A program made the position numbers and the translations under genes. A DNA stretch of 13,433 nucleotides. Source: CAZFIM01 sp964519615. GTDB lineage: Bacteria; Chloroflexota; Dehalococcoidia; GIF9; UBA5629. Each line of letters starts with the position of its first letter. The first letter of the stretch is position 1. Positions 6,485 through 13,433 of this stretch are shown here, piece after piece. Under the pieces are notes generated by a model. It did no database searches. It saw only the letters and a program-made list of their open reading frames with translations, and was not told the origin of the DNA. The stretch covers positions 1-13,433 of the forward strand of contig CAZFIM010000062.1 of assembly GCA_964519615.1 (NCBI GenBank), in the 5' to 3' direction.

Positions 6485-7654
6485 ATGACAAGAATCATAG
6501 TATTATCTCTTATGATACTGCTCATTACCTCAGGATGTGAGTATTTACCTGATAATCTGTCCACTGACCCGCCCAGTGAGAACACAAAAGCATTTATAAA
6601 TACAATAACTCCCGCTGAAGCTGAAGTTGGGAAGACCGTAAGCTTTAGCGGATACGGTGAAGACAGTGATGGCACAGTGGTGGCTTACAGGTGGTATTCA
6701 GATCTTGATGGCGAATTGAGCGTAAAACCGGAATTTATAACGGATACTCTCTCTCCGGGGAATCATATTATTACCTTCAGAGTTCAGGATAATAACGGCA
6801 ATTGGTCTCAGGACACAAGCCAACCACTTATTATTACTGCTCCAATAGTACCGGTCCCTATCATTGAACTCTATACAGCAAGCCCTCTTTCAATAACAGC
6901 AGGCCAATCATCTGAACTACATTGGCAGGTAAAAAACGCAGATGCGATCACTATTGAGCCTTCAATTGGCGTAGTCGCTGCAAATGCCGCGGCCAGCGTA
7001 TCACCTGATACAACCACCATTTATACTTTGACAGCCGCAAATAGTTATGGCACGGTTAACACACAGGTTACCATTACGGTAACAGGAACTTCCAGCCAAA
7101 ACGGTACAAATGAAATAGTACTCTATTCACTGGCTGATGAGGACGGGACTCTGGTAAAATACAGTTCTTCCTATGAGAAACAAACCATCCCCTGTGCCGG
7201 CGATAACGAAATTAACCTGGCCTGCCGTGCATTTCTAAGTTTTGACATCAGTTCTATTCCGTCCAATGCCTTAATACAGGAGGCTGTTCTGGATTTAAGC
7301 AATTGCACAGTGAACGGTAACCCCACCTATGCCAAAGGACAGCACGGCAATATGGGAGCACTGGAGGTCTATCACTATCAATACGGCACCTACGAAAATC
7401 TGGAGAGAACCGCATATCTCAAAGCAGCGCAGCTGACCGAAGGTGGTTCTTTTCAGAATTATCCGCTTAATCCGTGGAAATGGGACATTAATAAATCAAG
7501 CGGCGGTGACCAAATCATTCAAAAACTGGTAGGATCAGGCGCATCTCGCTGCCAACTCAGAATACAATTCTTCACATCTACAAATTGGGATGGAGTAGCA
7601 GACATGATTTGTTTTGAGCATGCCGTTTTAACCATCCGCTATACTCTTCCCTGA
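6485..7654 (+). CDS. Lipoprotein with PKD/Ig-like domains and a DNRLRE-like C-terminus
   Basis: This is an exported protein of 389 residues. The signal MTRIIVLSLMILLITSGC predicts lipidation at cysteine 18. Domain 1 (about 36-118) is PKD-like: GEDSDGTVVAYRWYSDLDG, then NHIITFRVQDNNGNWS. Domain 2 (about 125-199) is Ig-like: ELHWQVKNADAITIEPSIG and YTLTAANSYGTVNTQVTI. Both match the domains of the protein at 1630 in order and wording. The extra part (about 208-388) has FLSFDISSIPSNALIQEAVLDLS, like the DNRLRE/CBM96-type beta-sandwich found in surface and carbohydrate-related proteins, with five cysteines (237, 247, 274, 356, 376) that could form disulfides. GGGAG lies five bases before ATG. A role in surface binding is inferred; the C-terminal match is moderate. 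Confidence 0.85.
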   Translation: MTRIIVLSLMILLITSGCEYLPDNLSTDPPSENTKAFINTITPAEAEVGKTVSFSGYGEDSDGTVVAYRWYSDLDGELSVKPEFITDTLSPGNHIITFRVQDNNGNWSQDTSQPLIITAPIVPVPIIELYTASPLSITAGQSSELHWQVKNADAITIEPSIGVVAANAAASVSPDTTTIYTLTAANSYGTVNTQVTITVTGTSSQNGTNEIVLYSLADEDGTLVKYSSSYEKQTIPCAGDNEINLACRAFLSFDISSIPSNALIQEAVLDLSNCTVNGNPTYAKGQHGNMGALEVYHYQYGTYENLERTAYLKAAQLTEGGSFQNYPLNPWKWDINKSSGGDQIIQKLVGSGASRCQLRIQFFTSTNWDGVADMICFEHAVLTIRYTLP

Positions 7655-7711
7655 ATACGGTAGTAGCCGCATGTACTAAGCAAATATAAGTCATTATCCG
7701 ACTGTTATAGC

Positions 7712-7740
7712 TGTACAATATGATGAAGCAAGTAGATAAT
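7712..7740 (+). promoter_or_regulatory. Promoter placed for a leaderless transcript
   Basis: TGTACA (7712-7717), a 17-base spacer and GATAAT (7735-7740) lie immediately before the gene at 7748. The start point would fall on or beside the ATG, which has no Shine-Dalgarno sequence, so translation may be leaderless. The -35 match is 4 of 6. Confidence 0.35.
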
Positions 7741-7747
7741 ATATAGT

Positions 7748-8284
7748 ATGAAAAATAGATTGGTCCATTTATCAACGGCAATAGTTATACTCTGTATATT
7801 CATTATGTCATGTGATAAATCCGATCAACCTGAGATACCGCTGACAACATATCCCCCACACCAAAATCAATCTCGTTCCGTGTCTGAGCCAAATGCGGTA
7901 TCTAACACCCCACCTCAAGATGAACCTGATAAAAACAAGGATGTATACCTGCGTACTATCGTAGTGGATGAGCATAACAATGTTTTCCCTATCGGGACTC
8001 TTGCAAGTCAAAATGAGCAAACTGAGGTAAATGCGGATAAACCCGTTGATTTCTGGTTCGAATATCTACCCGAACAGGTGAAACTGGAGATTAATGGTAA
8101 AGAAATTCAGCGTGATACCATGCATTGGGAGCTAAAAATCGGTTACACGAAGTCCGTAACAAAATTCAGCTACTGCATTTATAATACTACCGGTGGTGAT
8201 ATAGCGTACATCCTGCACATCGTGCCGTCATCAGAAGGCGATTCAGTCCCTGTGATAGTACGCCAGCGTTGGATAACCCAATAA
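7748..8284 (+). CDS. Hypothetical lipoprotein
   Basis: This is a 178-residue protein that I do not recognise. Residues 1-21 form a signal with core AIVILCIFIM, and IMSC predicts lipidation at cysteine 22. A proline-, serine- and asparagine-rich linker (about 25-62) would hold the rest away from the membrane. The remaining part (about 65-178) is predicted to be mostly beta strand (VYLRTIVVDEHNNVFPIG, DFWFEYLPEQVKLEINGKE, YILHIVPSSEG). It carries no catalytic signature. The next gene starts 17 bases after its stop, so the two are probably co-transcribed. The linker and lipid anchor suggest a surface protein. The reading frame and signal are convincing. Confidence 0.75.
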   Translation: MKNRLVHLSTAIVILCIFIMSCDKSDQPEIPLTTYPPHQNQSRSVSEPNAVSNTPPQDEPDKNKDVYLRTIVVDEHNNVFPIGTLASQNEQTEVNADKPVDFWFEYLPEQVKLEINGKEIQRDTMHWELKIGYTKSVTKFSYCIYNTTGGDIAYILHIVPSSEGDSVPVIVRQRWITQ

Positions 8285-8301
8285 AACAAGGAGATGAAGA
8301 T

Positions 8302-8460
8302 ATGAGCACATTATTATTGATAGGGATAATAATTCTGGTATTATGGTTACTCGGCTTCGTCTTTTTCCGCAGCCTGGGATTTTTAATTCACATTGCTCTT
8401 ATCATCGGGATTATTCTTCTCATAATCTGGCTTCTGCGTACAGTTTTGGGTCTTTTCTAG
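8302..8460 (+). CDS. Small membrane protein, lmo0937/DUF5670-like
   Basis: This is a 52-residue membrane protein with two hydrophobic segments, TLLLIGIIILVLWLLGFVFF (about 3-22) and a second at about 26-45. The WLLGFVFFRSLGFLIHIALI pattern resembles the lmo0937-type (DUF5670) small membrane proteins, whose function is unknown. AAGGAG at 8288-8293 lies eight bases before ATG 8302. The frame is open further upstream to TTG 8269, but that would overlap the preceding gene and lacks a ribosome site. It follows the lipoprotein gene by 17 bases and forms the most convincing operon here. The family match is from memory of the pattern. Confidence 0.72.
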   Translation: MSTLLLIGIIILVLWLLGFVFFRSLGFLIHIALIIGIILLIIWLLRTVLGLF

Positions 8461-9113
8461 GTTGGCTGGTCAATACTATGACTGATAGTCTATCCACCAG
8501 CGAACAATCTTCCGGTATAAATCATAAAGCTCGATAAAGGCTAAAGTCCGAATGCTATAAAGGTCATTTGACTATCGTGATTGGAATAAACGCCAACTCT
8601 TATTTTTGCTGTCTTAAGCAATCACCAGATTCAAGGCCACCAGCTATGATGCGCTAGTATAAGGGCATTCCTGGACACGGCATTGAGATTTATCCTGCAG
8701 AATAATCTTCAGCATCCTTAAATGGTGATATTGTCAATGCAATACATTAGCGAGATATATATTCCGTCCACGTTCATTTTCCATTATTTCAAAAGGGACG
8801 TGACACTGTTCCCATACAATAGCGAAAAATGATATTACGCTCCCTGCGATCTATTGCTTCTATTGGTAGAGATTTCAAGGCAGAATACAAGTATGATAGT
8901 TTGAACTTCTCCGAGATTGCAGTATAGTTAATTTGTGTAGCTTCTTACCTTGAGCACGCACAATAATTATGTCAGATTTTCGCGTAATTCAACAGCAAGC
9001 AGGAAAACATGGCGCAAATATGTTACCATTATATCTGGTTTATATCGTATATTACAGTCATTCCAACAGGAACAATAACGAACACATAATTAGTAGCTAT
9101 ATTCTATTGCACC
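8461..9113. other. 653-base spacer without a supported gene
   Basis: Neither strand shows a convincing gene. The longest candidate noted is a 32-codon frame at 8829-8927 with no ribosome site. I see no tRNA-like cloverleaf, no terminator with a T-run and no insertion-sequence ends. It may be decayed sequence or a regulatory region. Confidence 0.5.
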
Positions 9114-9752
9114 ATGTCATGGATTGAAAGCATTGTTTCGCAGATTGCCAGTCTATTAGGACAGGGCCAAATAGCCACTTTAGCAGCCCTGTTTTTTATT
9201 ACTCTCTTAGCAGAGATAGGGGTTCCCTTTCCTTTTATTCCTGATTCCGCTTTATTTTTAGCCGGTTATCAAAGCGGCTTTACTATACACTCACTTTACA
9301 CATTTCTCATTGTATTCTCTGCCCGATTATGTGGATCATCACTCACGTATGTGTTGAGCCATATTCTCGGCCGTAATCTATTAAGCTGGATTGGCAACCA
9401 TTTCCCTCGAATTCATAAACGTATCGCAGTCATTACAGAAGGGTCATCAACACATATACCTATGACAATAGCCTTTTTACGTCTGGGAGGACTTCTCTAT
9501 CTGCCATCAATAGCCGCCGGCGTTATCCGTTTGCCGTTTCGCCACCTCATACTCGGTGTTGCTTTATCTTCTTTGATTTTTGATGGAGCTACCATTATCC
9601 TGGGAATGCTTACCAGCCACGGATTTCGCATTCTCGGTTTCACCCCAACGAATTCCTCAGTTATCGTCGGGTTTATTATTATCATGGTAATCGCTCTTCT
9701 TATTCAGGTGTTCATAGCTCGCCGGAAAAGAATGGCAGGAAGTGATAATTAA
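9114..9752 (+). CDS. DedA-family membrane protein
   Basis: This is a 212-residue integral membrane protein of the DedA (SNARE-associated/VTT) family. Members include flippases for undecaprenyl phosphate and other lipids and affect membrane homeostasis; which lipid this one handles is unknown. The family signature EIGVPFPFIPDSALFLAGY is at 34-52. A following GSSLTYVLSHILGR (74-87) matches the glycine-rich second motif, and AFLRLGGLLYLPSIAAG (120-136) contains the conserved arginine (R123) of the re-entrant region. Further hydrophobic segments lie near the C-terminus (VGFIIIMVIALLIQVFIA), which ends in a short basic tail. The ATG has no Shine-Dalgarno sequence. It stands alone, followed by the glycosyltransferase-like gene 193 bases later on the same strand. 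Confident in family, not in substrate. Confidence 0.9.
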   Translation: MSWIESIVSQIASLLGQGQIATLAALFFITLLAEIGVPFPFIPDSALFLAGYQSGFTIHSLYTFLIVFSARLCGSSLTYVLSHILGRNLLSWIGNHFPRIHKRIAVITEGSSTHIPMTIAFLRLGGLLYLPSIAAGVIRLPFRHLILGVALSSLIFDGATIILGMLTSHGFRILGFTPTNSSVIVGFIIIMVIALLIQVFIARRKRMAGSDN

Positions 9753-9841
9753 CCCGATATGCGGGGGGTCATCTACCGGATATCTCTACTCATAAGGTTT
9801 AAACAATAGTCGATATCTGCGGTATAACATCGACATTTATA

Positions 9842-9870
9842 CAGACATTTTTCGGTATTTTATATATAAT
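9842..9870 (+). promoter_or_regulatory. Possible promoter of the glycosyltransferase-like gene
   Basis: CAGACA (9842-9847), a 17-base spacer and TATAAT (9865-9870) lie 75 bases before ATG 9946. The -10 is perfect, the -35 matches at 4 of 6 positions, and the region is AT-rich, so chance is possible. Confidence 0.35.
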
Positions 9871-9945
9871 CTAAATGATAATCTTCAGTGAAAAAATTGT
9901 AGAACACTACGGGAACAGAGTATCAACATATATAAACTGAATAAT

Positions 9946-11292
9946 ATGCACAAAGCAACTGTAATCGCGGTAAACATGGGATACGGCCATCAGAGAACGG
10001 CCTATGCGCTGAAGAACCTGGCCATTGACGGCAAAATCATTAATGCCAATGACTACAATGGCATACCGGCGAAAGATAAAAGAATATGGGAAAGCATGAG
10101 ACATTTTTATGAGTTCGCCTCGGATGCCAAAAACATTCCACTTGTGGGAAATGCCATTTTTTCTACGGTGGATTTTTTCCAGAGAATATCGCATTTCTAT
10201 CCTGTCAGGGATCTATCCGGCACGAATTTCCAGCTCAAAAGGCTTTTTGCCTTTATGAGAAAGGGGTGGGGTAGTGATCTGATAGCGAGAAATAATCATG
10301 ATGGTGTTCCGCTGATAACATCTTTCCTGACGCCCGCCTTCATGGCGGAGTATTTCAAGTATCCCGGAGATATTTATTGTGTTGTATGCGATGCCGATAT
10401 CTCCAGAACATGGGCATCTTTATATCCTGCGGAGAGCAGGATCAAATATTTCGCTCCCAATGAGAGGACCGCCGAAAGACTAACCTGCTATGGCGTTAAA
10501 AAGGGAAATATTTTCTTAACAGGGTATCCTTTGCCTCCGGAAATTATCGGAACTGAGCAAATGGAGATTCTAAAAGAAGACCTCAGAAAACGACTTATTA
10601 ACCTGGACCCGCAAAAGAAGTATCTGGCAAATTACAGGATTCTGGTTGAAAATAAACTGGGTGCTCTTCCGGATAAATCAGATCATCCGCTGACAATACT
10701 TTTTTCCATCGGCGGTGCCGGAGCTCAGAAAGAAATCGCCATTCAATACGTTAAAAGCCTGTATTCTGAACTTCAATCAGGTGCGCTTAAAATTATTCTA
10801 TCTGCCGGAATAAAGAGGAAAGTGAAGGACTACTTTGAAAAGGAGTTGTTTAATAAACCGGCATTTGAAGCTATTAGAAAAAGCATTGATATTTTATACC
10901 AGAACAATATTGAAAAGTATTTCTGGGAGTTTAATCAAAAACTCAGGAAGACGGATATTCTCTGGACCAAGCCTTCCGAGCTTTCTTTTTATAGCGCCCT
11001 AGGTATACCTGTACTTATTGCTCCCACCATAGGTTCTCAGGAGGAGTTCAATAAAAGATGGCTTCTCAAATCAGGATTCGGAATTGTGCAGGAAAATCCG
11101 GCATACGCCAGACAATGGCTGTATGATTGGTTAAACAAAGGATACATCGCGGAAGCTGCCATGCAGGGATTCGTTGAGGGTGAACAATTAGGTACCTATA
11201 ATATCGAAAAAATTGTTACCCACAGACCGACTCCCAACCTCACCCCCTGGATCGGAAATAGATGTGATATTACAGAACCTCCACCCCGATAG
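9946..11292 (+). CDS. GT-B-fold glycosyltransferase-like protein (MurG/MGDG-synthase type)
   Basis: This is a 448-residue cytosolic or membrane-associated protein that looks like a lipid or cell-wall glycosyltransferase. It opens with a strand and glycine loop, VIAVNMGYGHQRTA (6-19), as in the MGDG synthase/MurG N-domain. The segment DIYCVVCDADISRTWASLYP (142-161), followed by KYFAPNERTAERLTCYGV and IFLTGYPLP, matches the acceptor-domain region and the linker. The C-domain starts near LFSIGGAGAQKE (252-263). It ends with TKPSELSFYSALGIPVLIAP (341-360) and GSQEEFNKRW (363-372), which correspond to the nucleotide-sugar binding end of the family. Donor and acceptor cannot be read from this. There is no Shine-Dalgarno sequence. 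It is convergent with the C_GCAxxG_C_C gene. It may instead be a non-catalytic relative, since the usual PGG donor motif is altered to KPSE. Confidence 0.7.
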   Translation: MHKATVIAVNMGYGHQRTAYALKNLAIDGKIINANDYNGIPAKDKRIWESMRHFYEFASDAKNIPLVGNAIFSTVDFFQRISHFYPVRDLSGTNFQLKRLFAFMRKGWGSDLIARNNHDGVPLITSFLTPAFMAEYFKYPGDIYCVVCDADISRTWASLYPAESRIKYFAPNERTAERLTCYGVKKGNIFLTGYPLPPEIIGTEQMEILKEDLRKRLINLDPQKKYLANYRILVENKLGALPDKSDHPLTILFSIGGAGAQKEIAIQYVKSLYSELQSGALKIILSAGIKRKVKDYFEKELFNKPAFEAIRKSIDILYQNNIEKYFWEFNQKLRKTDILWTKPSELSFYSALGIPVLIAPTIGSQEEFNKRWLLKSGFGIVQENPAYARQWLYDWLNKGYIAEAAMQGFVEGEQLGTYNIEKIVTHRPTPNLTPWIGNRCDITEPPPR

Positions 11293-11374
11293 CATAAATT
11301 ATTTCTATATTACTAAAACCACACCAGCTATGATACAGGAGGTGCAATCATCAAAAGCCTTCCATGTATACTTT

Positions 11375-11998
11375 TTACATATTGTCGATAATAAGTCCGG
11401 CAGCCAATCGTGCTCCGATTCCGGGTGCAAGGCCGCATTTCTCAATGCCTTTTTCCGCTGTGAATTGAGCCATTGATTCTTGGCTTTCTCCGGGATTACA
11501 CTTATGACCGAGTACAGTATGGATAATATCTGCGCAATATACACTCCCGATCTTCTCATTGAAAGTAGTCAGAAATTGCTTGGCAATCCCCATAGTTCTA
11601 CCCGTTTTCTCCGGTTCCGGAGGGGTATCACTCCCAAAGAAAAGGCCGAAGGCAATCAAACTGCCCGATACACCACCGCAGATCCCGCCTGAACTGCCAA
11701 TGCCCGGAAAAGGCGTAAGCGCCTTGATAATTTCCATATTTCCCATACCGAACTCCTCTAAAAGTGCAAGCGCGGTGCCCTGGGCACAGCTTTTAAGATA
11801 ATAGTTATTCTCTTCAGCTCTCGATTGGACACGATCAAGTATCTCTTTTTTTCGGGCCTTTATATCAGCAATATCCAGCTTTTTATGGGGAATGCCTTGC
11901 TTGATCAGAGTGTTGATTCTTTCAGCAATTGCTGCATCATCCCATTTTCTCTCCGCAAGTTCATTTACTTTACCTTTCAATATCGTGAAATCGGGCAT
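11375..11998 (-). CDS. C_GCAxxG_C_C-family protein
   Basis: This is a 207-residue protein of the C_GCAxxG_C_C family, thought to be redox-active or metal-binding; its reaction is unknown. An N-terminal helical extension (about 1-62) precedes the family domain. The conserved cysteines are C71 (SCAQGTALALLEEFG), C107 (GGICGGVSGSLIAFGLFFG), C155 (SVYCADII), C167 and C188 (EKCG). The glycine-rich second motif reads GGICGG, a variant of the usual GxxCG. In anaerobes these genes often lie near redox and methyl-transfer genes. Here the next gene upstream on the same strand is the URO-D-like methyltransferase at 12393, separated by 394 bases. AGGAGGT (12007-12013) lies eight bases before ATG 11998, the best ribosome site in the window. 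Family secure, role inferred. Confidence 0.88.
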   Translation of the reverse strand: MPDFTILKGKVNELAERKWDDAAIAERINTLIKQGIPHKKLDIADIKARKKEILDRVQSRAEENNYYLKSCAQGTALALLEEFGMGNMEIIKALTPFPGIGSSGGICGGVSGSLIAFGLFFGSDTPPEPEKTGRTMGIAKQFLTTFNEKIGSVYCADIIHTVLGHKCNPGESQESMAQFTAEKGIEKCGLAPGIGARLAAGLIIDNM

Positions 11999-12118
11999 AG
12001 TTGCCTACCTCCTGTTTTGCTTAAGATACGTTTTCACAAAGTGTTTTATGCAGATTCTATGAATATCTTCCTCTTTTAAAACTTATTAAACAATAGTATC
12101 AAATTTTCCTTTGCGACT

Positions 12119-12147
12119 ATTATACTATCATCAATCAACATTATGAA
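12119..12147 (-). promoter_or_regulatory. Probable promoter of the C_GCAxxG_C_C gene
   Basis: On the minus strand TTCATA (12147-12142), a 17-base spacer and TATAAT (12124-12119) precede the gene by about 120 bases. The -10 is perfect, the -35 matches at 4 of 6 positions. Confidence 0.38.
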
Positions 12148-12154
12148 TATCAGT

Positions 12155-12170
12155 GTAATGTAAACATTAC
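12155..12170. promoter_or_regulatory. Palindrome, possible operator for the C_GCAxxG_C_C gene
   Basis: GTAATGT (12155-12161) and ACATTAC (12164-12170) are perfect seven-base inverted arms separated by AA. The site ends 8 bases from the predicted -35 element, about 50 bases upstream of the start point. It has the form of a site for a dimeric helix-turn-helix regulator; the regulator is unknown. Confidence 0.4.
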
Positions 12171-12392
12171 TACGAATTCATCAATATATGGAAGCAGGCA
12201 ACCTTCAATGGTATCATTAAGCGGTGGCAAGCAGTACACAGAATACGGTACTTTCATATATGCGTATTTACGTCTTTGGATACGTGTATATATATGAGCT
12301 GAAGAATAATTGCTGAACAAACCTGCCCACATATACTGTCGCGAATACTGTTTTTTCAGGTAAAACAACTTGCTGGAAGACAGCTGATAAGA

Positions 12393-13433
12393 CTAGCGGT
12401 AAACACCATATTGTCTGGTGAAATCTATTACGGTCTTAACATTAACCGGATCGGCCTCGTCCAGAAAGGCGCCGTTACTCATAATGTAACCACCGTCACC
12501 TGCACAGTTATCGATGAGGTTTTTAGTATAATCTTTAACCTGCTCAGGCGTGCCCAATGTTAATATATCGGTCGGTATGTTGCCTGTTATGCATGCAACT
12601 TCTCCGATTGTCCTTTTTGCTTTGGCCATATCCATATCATCAAACATCCACACAGTCTTTCCCACAGGCAAATCTTTGATAATCTCCAAGCGTGAATGGT
12701 AGCCGCCTTCAGCTACAGGAAAAGGAACACAACCCTCATCGATCAGTCCGATAAGCACTTTCCGAAAGGTAGGCCAGTAAAACCTTTTATATTGCTCATC
12801 TGAGAGAAAACCGTCTGCTCCTTTATGTAAAGGCATAAAGACAAGTGGCCTTCCGCTTGCCCGTACAGCCCGTACCCCCATTTTGATCATCAGCGGCGTT
12901 ATTGACTCCATGGCCTCGATAAGTTTTTCGGGGCAGCGGTACATATCGAGCATAATTCCTCTTGTACCTCTGAGAGTATCACCTATCACATCAAAAGGAG
13001 CTTTACTGAAACCTGCGGTGAGGGTCGGATATCCCAATGATATCATCTCTTGATTAAAACCTCTTACCATTCCTGCCCATTTTGCGGTTTCAGCACCGGC
13101 ATTAAAAAGCGTCCGATAGGTCTCATGAACAGATTCCATGTTGAAAGAGGTAAAGTTAAAGGCAACGCCATACATTTCAAGAATGTCTGTGAGCGTTGGA
13201 AGCATCTTGAAACCATCTAATTTACCGTAACACCTTGGTAAATATACGTGGGTAAAATAATTAGAAGGATCTTCAATCAACTCATCGTATTCTTCAACTT
13301 TCATATACTCACCTTCATTTGCTTGATAGCAATACTCAGGTGCTACACCATGGCCGGGCCACGAGTACAACTTATAGTCAAGTATTTCAAAGAATTTGCC
13401 TGGCCCGGGACCGCTGCATCCCGTATGTGCATC
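12393..13433 (-). CDS. URO-D-like methyltransferase, 5' end beyond the window
   Basis: This is a protein of the uroporphyrinogen decarboxylase superfamily, in the branch that includes corrinoid-dependent methyltransferases (MtaA/MtbA-like); the substrate is unknown. The frame is open to base 13433, so the visible 346 residues are only the C-terminal part. Diagnostic stretches are PLVFMPLHKGADGFLSDEQY, FYWPTFRKVLIGLIDEG, TVWMFDDMDMAKAKRTIGE, ITGNIPTDILTLGTPEQV and the end MSNGAFLDEADPVNVKTVID. In MtaA/MtbA-type enzymes a zinc-binding HxCG motif is expected near WMFDDMD; it is absent here, as in several related proteins of anaerobes. The TTG at 13370 is an internal codon, not a start. The C_GCAxxG_C_C gene follows downstream on the same strand after 394 bases, too far for a tight operon. 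Superfamily confident; methyl-transfer role inferred. Confidence 0.86.
   Translation of the reverse strand, partial: DAHTGCSGPGPGKFFEILDYKLYSWPGHGVAPEYCYQANEGEYMKVEEYDELIEDPSNYFTHVYLPRCYGKLDGFKMLPTLTDILEMYGVAFNFTSFNMESVHETYRTLFNAGAETAKWAGMVRGFNQEMISLGYPTLTAGFSKAPFDVIGDTLRGTRGIMLDMYRCPEKLIEAMESITPLMIKMGVRAVRASGRPLVFMPLHKGADGFLSDEQYKRFYWPTFRKVLIGLIDEGCVPFPVAEGGYHSRLEIIKDLPVGKTVWMFDDMDMAKAKRTIGEVACITGNIPTDILTLGTPEQVKDYTKNLIDNCAGDGGYIMSNGAFLDEADPVNVKTVIDFTRQYGVYR

Larger units (their letters stand above)
11999..12392. other. 394-base spacer with a predicted promoter and palindrome
   Basis: No gene is supported here. A 72-codon TTG-started frame on the minus strand (12150-12368) has no ribosome site or domain. 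The stretch holds the ribosome site and the probable promoter of the gene at 11998, and a perfect inverted repeat at 12155-12170. Confidence 0.55.

Noticed and set aside
8829..8927. 32-residue ORF in the 653-base spacer
   Set aside because: No ribosome site and no similarity that I recognise; this length is common by chance.
11213..11476. 87-codon plus-strand frame overlapping the glycosyltransferase-like gene end
   Set aside because: It overlaps two well-supported genes in other frames and shows no domain.
12150..12368. 72-codon minus-strand frame starting with TTG
   Set aside because: No ribosome site and no family features, and it overlaps the palindrome near the C_GCAxxG_C_C promoter.

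Overview
The window looks like a chromosomal stretch from an anaerobic bacterium, most plausibly a member of the Dehalococcoidia (Chloroflexota) or a similar sediment or subsurface anaerobe. This rests on the combination of a uroporphyrinogen-decarboxylase-like methyltransferase, a C_GCAxxG_C_C-family redox protein, a SPASM-type radical SAM protein and several lipoproteins with Ig/PKD-like domains. It is inference from family content, moderate to low confidence. The base composition looks AT-leaning. A run of ten Ns at 5036-5045 shows that this is a draft assembly.

Layout from left to right. (1) 1-703, minus: an alpha/beta hydrolase that is frameshifted near 212-217 and cut by the left edge. 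(2) 917-1423, minus: a SlyD/FKBP-type prolyl isomerase lipoprotein. (3) 1630-2490, plus: a lipoprotein with three Ig/PKD-like domains. (4) 2774-3385, plus: a class I SAM methyltransferase. (5) 3386-3852: a 467-base non-coding stretch with two matching promoters (each TTGACA-N17-TACTAT followed by ACCTCG), an inverted repeat and a possible 57-residue ORF. (6) 3853-5339, plus: a radical SAM/SPASM protein split by the N gap. (7) 5500-5934, minus: a cupin. (8) 6485-7654, plus: a second Ig/PKD-like lipoprotein, related to the one at 1630, with an added C-terminal domain. (9) 7748-8284 and 8302-8460, plus: a small lipoprotein followed by a 52-residue membrane protein. (10) 9114-9752, plus: a DedA-family membrane protein. 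(11) 9946-11292, plus: a GT-B-fold glycosyltransferase-like protein. (12) 11375-11998, minus: a C_GCAxxG_C_C-family protein. (13) 12393-13433, minus: a URO-D-like methyltransferase that runs off the right edge.

The genes mostly stand alone, with long spacers (467, 550, 653 and 394 bases) and frequent changes of strand. The only convincing operon is 7748-8460. Four proteins carry lipoprotein signals, so envelope functions dominate the middle, together with DedA and the glycosyltransferase-like protein. The radical SAM, C_GCAxxG_C_C and URO-D-like genes are the redox and one-carbon side. I see no mobile element, tRNA, rRNA or CRISPR array. No known defence or biosynthetic system is evident. The most unusual parts are the duplicated promoter region before the radical SAM gene, the small ORF inside it, the pair of related lipoproteins, and several perfect inverted repeats placed just upstream of predicted promoters.
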